Shown here: positions 7,100-9,355 of the stretch, in pieces
How the letters are laid out: each line of letters starts with the position of its first letter
How positions within the stretch are numbered: the stretch's first letter is position 1
NCBI GenBank assembly: GCA_023428425.1
Contig: JAEYYP010000002.1
Location: 1 to 9,355 of the forward strand
DNA from: Pseudomonadota bacterium
Lineage (GTDB): Bacteria > Pseudomonadota > Alphaproteobacteria > Rhizobiales > Devosiaceae
DNA: 9,355 nt
Reading direction: 5' to 3'
Translations under genes and position numbers: made by a program
Notes under the pieces: model-generated
The model's database searches: none
Seen by the model: the letters and a program-made list of their open reading frames with translations, nothing else
What the model was told of the DNA's origin: nothing

Positions 7100-8317
7100 T
7101 TACGCCCGACGCATTGCCGTGGCTCCAGCCATGGGATGCGCCGGCATCTGGTCGGCGTCCGGTCCGGCGGCCACGCTGACCCGATCGCGCCCTCCACGCT
7201 TGCTGACATAGAGCGCCGCATCGGCCCTGCGGCGTAGATCGGACAGGCTTTCGCTGCCATCGAACTCGGCGACGCCAAAACTCGCTGTCACCCGCACATG
7301 ACCAGGCAGCGCCGCTATCGGCTGATCGGCAAACGTCGCCCTCAGCGTTTCGGCGAACAGCCGGCCCGCTATGAGGTTGGCGCCCGGCAGCAGCACCGCG
7401 AATTCCTCGCCTCCCATGCGGCTGACAATCGCGCCGGAAGGCGCGTTCGCGGCGAGCAGGCTGGCGAAGGCGATGATGACCTGGTCACCTGTATCGTGCC
7501 CAAAGCCGTCATTGATGGACTTGAAGCTGTCGAGGTCGCTGGCCACCAGCGCCACAGGTATGCCGCTCTGCGCAGAAGAGGCCAGCACAGCCTCGGCGCG
7601 ATCCTCGAAGCCGCGCCGGTTGAGGAGCGCCGAAAGCGGATCGGTCTCCGAGCGCGCGGTGATTTCGACCAGCATGTCGCGCACCAGCATCAGCAGGGTC
7701 AGCAGCCCCATCGCCACCTGCAGGATGGCGCCCAGTGACTGCGAGTAGAGCGCGTAGGTGGTGGCGATGTAGCTTTGCGCGAAGTCCCCTGCCCCGCCCG
7801 TCCACTGCGCCACCAGCGGCTTGGTGGTGAACTGCACGACACTGAGGCAGAAGAGCACCAGCAGCGCCACGTCCATGGTCTGGCGGCGGCGTGACCGCCA
7901 GACATGCAGGGCCGCGATGGCCTGCAGCAGCGCGTAGGGCGCCTGGTAGGCCAGCATGCGGACAATGGAATCGCGACCGATGTCGTAGGCCAGCCAGTTG
8001 GCCACAATCGAAAGCACCGCGATCGTCGCTACTGCGAGCCAGGGCTTGGGCTGGCGATAGCGCGCGGCGATGCCGATGGTGACGCAGCTCATCGCGCCGA
8101 GGAAGAAAGCGAAGCCGGCCGTATAGGTCAGTTGCGCGTTGACCTGGATGGGCAGGATCAGTTCGGCGCCGATGTAGAGCAGGCCGAAGCAGTAGGCGAG
8201 CGCGAACCAGCGCGGCGTCCCGTCATTGCGGTTGGTGGCGGCAACGATGAAGAACGCGAGCGCAAACAGCGCTGCGATGAACAGGTTGATGGCGAGAATG
8301 AAGCTCGCGCCGGCCAT
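7100..8317 (-). CDS. Membrane diguanylate cyclase (GGDEF domain)
   Basis: This 405-aa protein has an N-terminal membrane module with about six to seven hydrophobic segments (about 5-26, 37-56, 64-84, 93-110, 121-139, 148-164, 194-213). The GGDEF domain runs from about 222 to 383. It shows the domain-opening TDPLSALLNRRGF (225-237), metal-binding DLDSFKSIND (261-270) and GGEEF (302-306), so it should synthesise cyclic di-GMP from two GTP at the inner membrane. The inhibitory RxxD I-site that normally precedes GGEEF is absent: PSGA (293-296) occupies the place, so product feedback by that site is unlikely. No EAL domain is present. The ATG at 8317 has AAGGACG about 10 nt upstream. A C-terminal Met/Ala/Pro tail (384-405) is not part of the domain. 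The signal sensed by the membrane part is unknown. Confidence 0.94.
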   Translation of the reverse strand: MAGASFILAINLFIAALFALAFFIVAATNRNDGTPRWFALAYCFGLLYIGAELILPIQVNAQLTYTAGFAFFLGAMSCVTIGIAARYRQPKPWLAVATIAVLSIVANWLAYDIGRDSIVRMLAYQAPYALLQAIAALHVWRSRRRQTMDVALLVLFCLSVVQFTTKPLVAQWTGGAGDFAQSYIATTYALYSQSLGAILQVAMGLLTLLMLVRDMLVEITARSETDPLSALLNRRGFEDRAEAVLASSAQSGIPVALVASDLDSFKSINDGFGHDTGDQVIIAFASLLAANAPSGAIVSRMGGEEFAVLLPGANLIAGRLFAETLRATFADQPIAALPGHVRVTASFGVAEFDGSESLSDLRRRADAALYVSKRGGRDRVSVAAGPDADQMPAHPMAGATAMRRA

Positions 8318-8497
8318 GCGGTTCTAGCGTCCTTGATCCAGCGCAAAATGTACGGGTTTGGAGTAGAAGAAGAGGTTAATGGCGCCAGCATGGTGGCGAC
8401 CGCGGCTGGCCGCGGAACTCTTGGGGGTGGGGGCACTTAAGCCTTGAACCCAAACGGGCTATGCTGCCCGAGCGTCACAACGAGAGAGGCAAATGCG
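8318..8497. other. Divergent intergenic region with GC-rich inverted repeat
   Basis: This is the 180-bp gap between the diguanylate cyclase gene (minus) and the second small-protein gene (plus). An inverted repeat CCGCGGC-TG-GCCGCGG lies at 8400-8415; without a T-run it is not a standard terminator and could be a regulator site. For the plus-strand gene, TATGCT (8460-8465) is a fair -10, with a weak TTAAGC (8437-8442) 17 bp upstream. A GGAAC at 8413-8417 lacks CGTT at the EcfG spacing. I could not choose a promoter for the cyclase. Confidence 0.3.
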
Positions 8498-8800
8498 ATG
8501 ACCCAGGTGCTGACCGATCACGAGGCAATCCGGCTATGGGCGGCCGCCCGCTCCGGCAATCCCGCGATGGACGACAATCCCGGCAACCCGGTGCTGCGCA
8601 TCCTGTTCGACCAGATGGCGCTGAATGCCGGCGAGAATCAGTATGGCGACCGCCCGGGCGGCATCGACCTGGTCAGCTGGGAGGAGTGGTTCGAGGTGTT
8701 CGACAAGGCGAACTACGGACTGCTGGTCGAAGACGAGCGGCCGGGCGTGCTCGACGACTACTACGAATTCGTGCCGCGGGACGGCAATCAGCGGGACTGA
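8498..8800 (+). CDS. Small alphaproteobacterial protein (W-x-x-AR-x-G-x-PA family), paralogue 2
   Basis: This 100-aa acidic, soluble protein is of unknown function. Blocks shared with the 98-aa protein at 6799-7095 are IRLWAAARSGNPA (11-23), VLRILF (32-37), LVSWEEWFEVFDKANYGLLV (58-77) and YYEFVPRD (88-95), in the same order and at similar spacing. The middle differs: paralogue 2 has an Asn/Gly/Asp-rich stretch (24-57). This copy is closer to the recalled family pattern (W[DE]EWF..FD), whereas paralogue 1 is more divergent and more basic. An upstream TTG (8444) keeps the frame open, but ATG 8498 has GAGAGAGG (8482-8489) 8 nt upstream and gives an N-terminus matching the paralogue. It lies 8 bp before the second palindromic element and diverges from the cyclase gene. 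Confidence 0.87.
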   Translation: MTQVLTDHEAIRLWAAARSGNPAMDDNPGNPVLRILFDQMALNAGENQYGDRPGGIDLVSWEEWFEVFDKANYGLLVEDERPGVLDDYYEFVPRDGNQRD

Positions 8801-8808
8801 GCGCTGGA

Positions 8809-8939
8809 CGCCCCCTCCCCCGCTACGCGGTGGAGGAGCTAGGAGGCTCAGCGCCCCAACAACGCAAACTCCGGCGTCGCGTTGCTCCTCCACCGCGTAG
8901 CGGGGGAGGGGGACCACGCGAAGCGTGGTGGAGGGGGCG
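8809..8939. repeat. Palindromic intergenic repeat, copy 2 (REP/MITE-like)
   Basis: This is the better preserved copy of the element at 20-159. A perfect 29-bp inverted repeat (8811-8839 with 8884-8912) encloses a 44-nt centre holding an inner stem AACGC (8861-8865) / GCGTT (8879-8883). A mini-hairpin follows: ACCACGC (8913-8919), loop GAA, GCGTGGT (8923-8929). The ends CGCCCCCTCC (8809-8818) and GGAGGGGGCG (8930-8939) are themselves inverted repeats, so the left arm can pair in two alternative ways. It sits between two convergent genes, 8 bp after one stop and 41 bp from the other, a usual place for REP-like elements or transcript ends. There is no T-run, no transposase and no clear target-site duplication. 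Confidence 0.9.
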
Positions 8940-8980
8940 GTACGGACACCACGTGCCGACCACTACTTTCGCGACGCGAA

Positions 8981-9355
8981 CTATTCCCGCTCGGCTGCGG
9001 CCTCGATGGCTTCCATGTCCTCGTCGGAGAAGCCGAAATGGTGGCCGATCTCGTGGACGAGGACGTGGGTGATGACCTCGCCCAGCGTCTCGCCGTGCTC
9101 GGACTCGGCCCAGTAGTCGAGGATGGGGCGGCGATAGAGCCAGACCTGGTTGGGCAACTGGCCGGTCACGCCGCTACCGAACCCGCCGGTGCCGCCCTGC
9201 GGCAGGCCGACGCCGCGGAACAGGCCGAGGATATCGAACTCGCTCTCGAGTTCCATCTCGCGGATGGTCTCCTCGTCGGGGAACTCCTGCACGAGGCAGG
9301 GCACATTGCCGGCGAGCGCGCGAAATTCCTCCGGCAGCGCCGCGAAGGCTGCGGC
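8981..9355 (-). CDS. Zincin-like metallopeptidase family protein, 5' end outside window
   Basis: The gene enters from the right edge, and 124 C-terminal residues are visible. The frame is open to the last base; a GTG at 9304 is internal, because the residues before it (PEEFRALAGN) continue the family pattern. The visible part holds FPDEET, then FDILGLFRG, LYRRPILDYW, and the zinc motif HEIGHHFG followed by SDEDME near the end. HExxH with a downstream Asp is characteristic of the small zincin-like family Pfam DUF1025/Zincin_1, soluble proteins of about 120-150 residues. Two histidines and the glutamate of the motif are present, so a zinc site is expected, but substrates of this family are not established. 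The gene converges on the second palindromic repeat. Confidence 0.92.
   Translation of the reverse strand, partial: AAAFAALPEEFRALAGNVPCLVQEFPDEETIREMELESEFDILGLFRGVGLPQGGTGGFGSGVTGQLPNQVWLYRRPILDYWAESEHGETLGEVITHVLVHEIGHHFGFSDEDMEAIEAAAERE

Noticed and set aside
8413..8434. GGAAC upstream of the second small-protein gene as an EcfG promoter
   Set aside because: No CGTT is present at a 16-17 bp spacing; the following bases are G-rich and do not fit a -10.

Overview
The window is a high-GC (about 65%) chromosomal stretch of tightly packed genes. Gene content, the protein families present and an EcfG-type general-stress promoter motif (GGAAC-N16-CGTT) all suggest an alphaproteobacterium, most likely of the Hyphomicrobiales. 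A Devosia-like genome is my guess from general familiarity and is not proven by the sequence. I see no tRNA, rRNA, CRISPR array, insertion sequence or phage gene.

Left part (1-3650), read on the minus strand: argC (arginine biosynthesis), an orphan HigA-type antitoxin/XRE regulator, leuD, a RidA-family protein and leuB (leucine biosynthesis). leuD, the Rid gene and leuB are separated by only 7 and 21 bp and look like one operon. A 13-bp perfect palindrome lies just upstream of the orphan higA, but there is no room for a HigB toxin gene on either side of it.

Middle (3651-6695), plus strand: a DeoD-type purine nucleoside phosphorylase diverges from argC. A two-gene unit follows with a 4-bp ATGA overlap. 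It encodes a four-helix membrane protein with a large, probably periplasmic, helical domain, and a membrane-anchored ClpP-like serine protease of the COG3904 type. This pair is the best candidate here for an undescribed system.

Right part (6696-9355): two small acidic or mixed-charge proteins (98 and 100 aa) appear to be divergent paralogues of one alphaproteobacterial family. They flank a minus-strand membrane diguanylate cyclase (GGEEF). The first small gene has a good EcfG-type promoter match, so this segment may belong to the general stress response. The window ends inside a minus-strand gene for a small HExxH zincin-like metallopeptidase.

Two copies of a roughly 130-140 bp palindromic intergenic element (20-159 and 8809-8939) bracket the window in the same orientation, each within about 20 bp of a stop codon. 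Their terminal mini-hairpin differs between the copies by paired, compensating changes, so the fold rather than the bare sequence appears to be kept.
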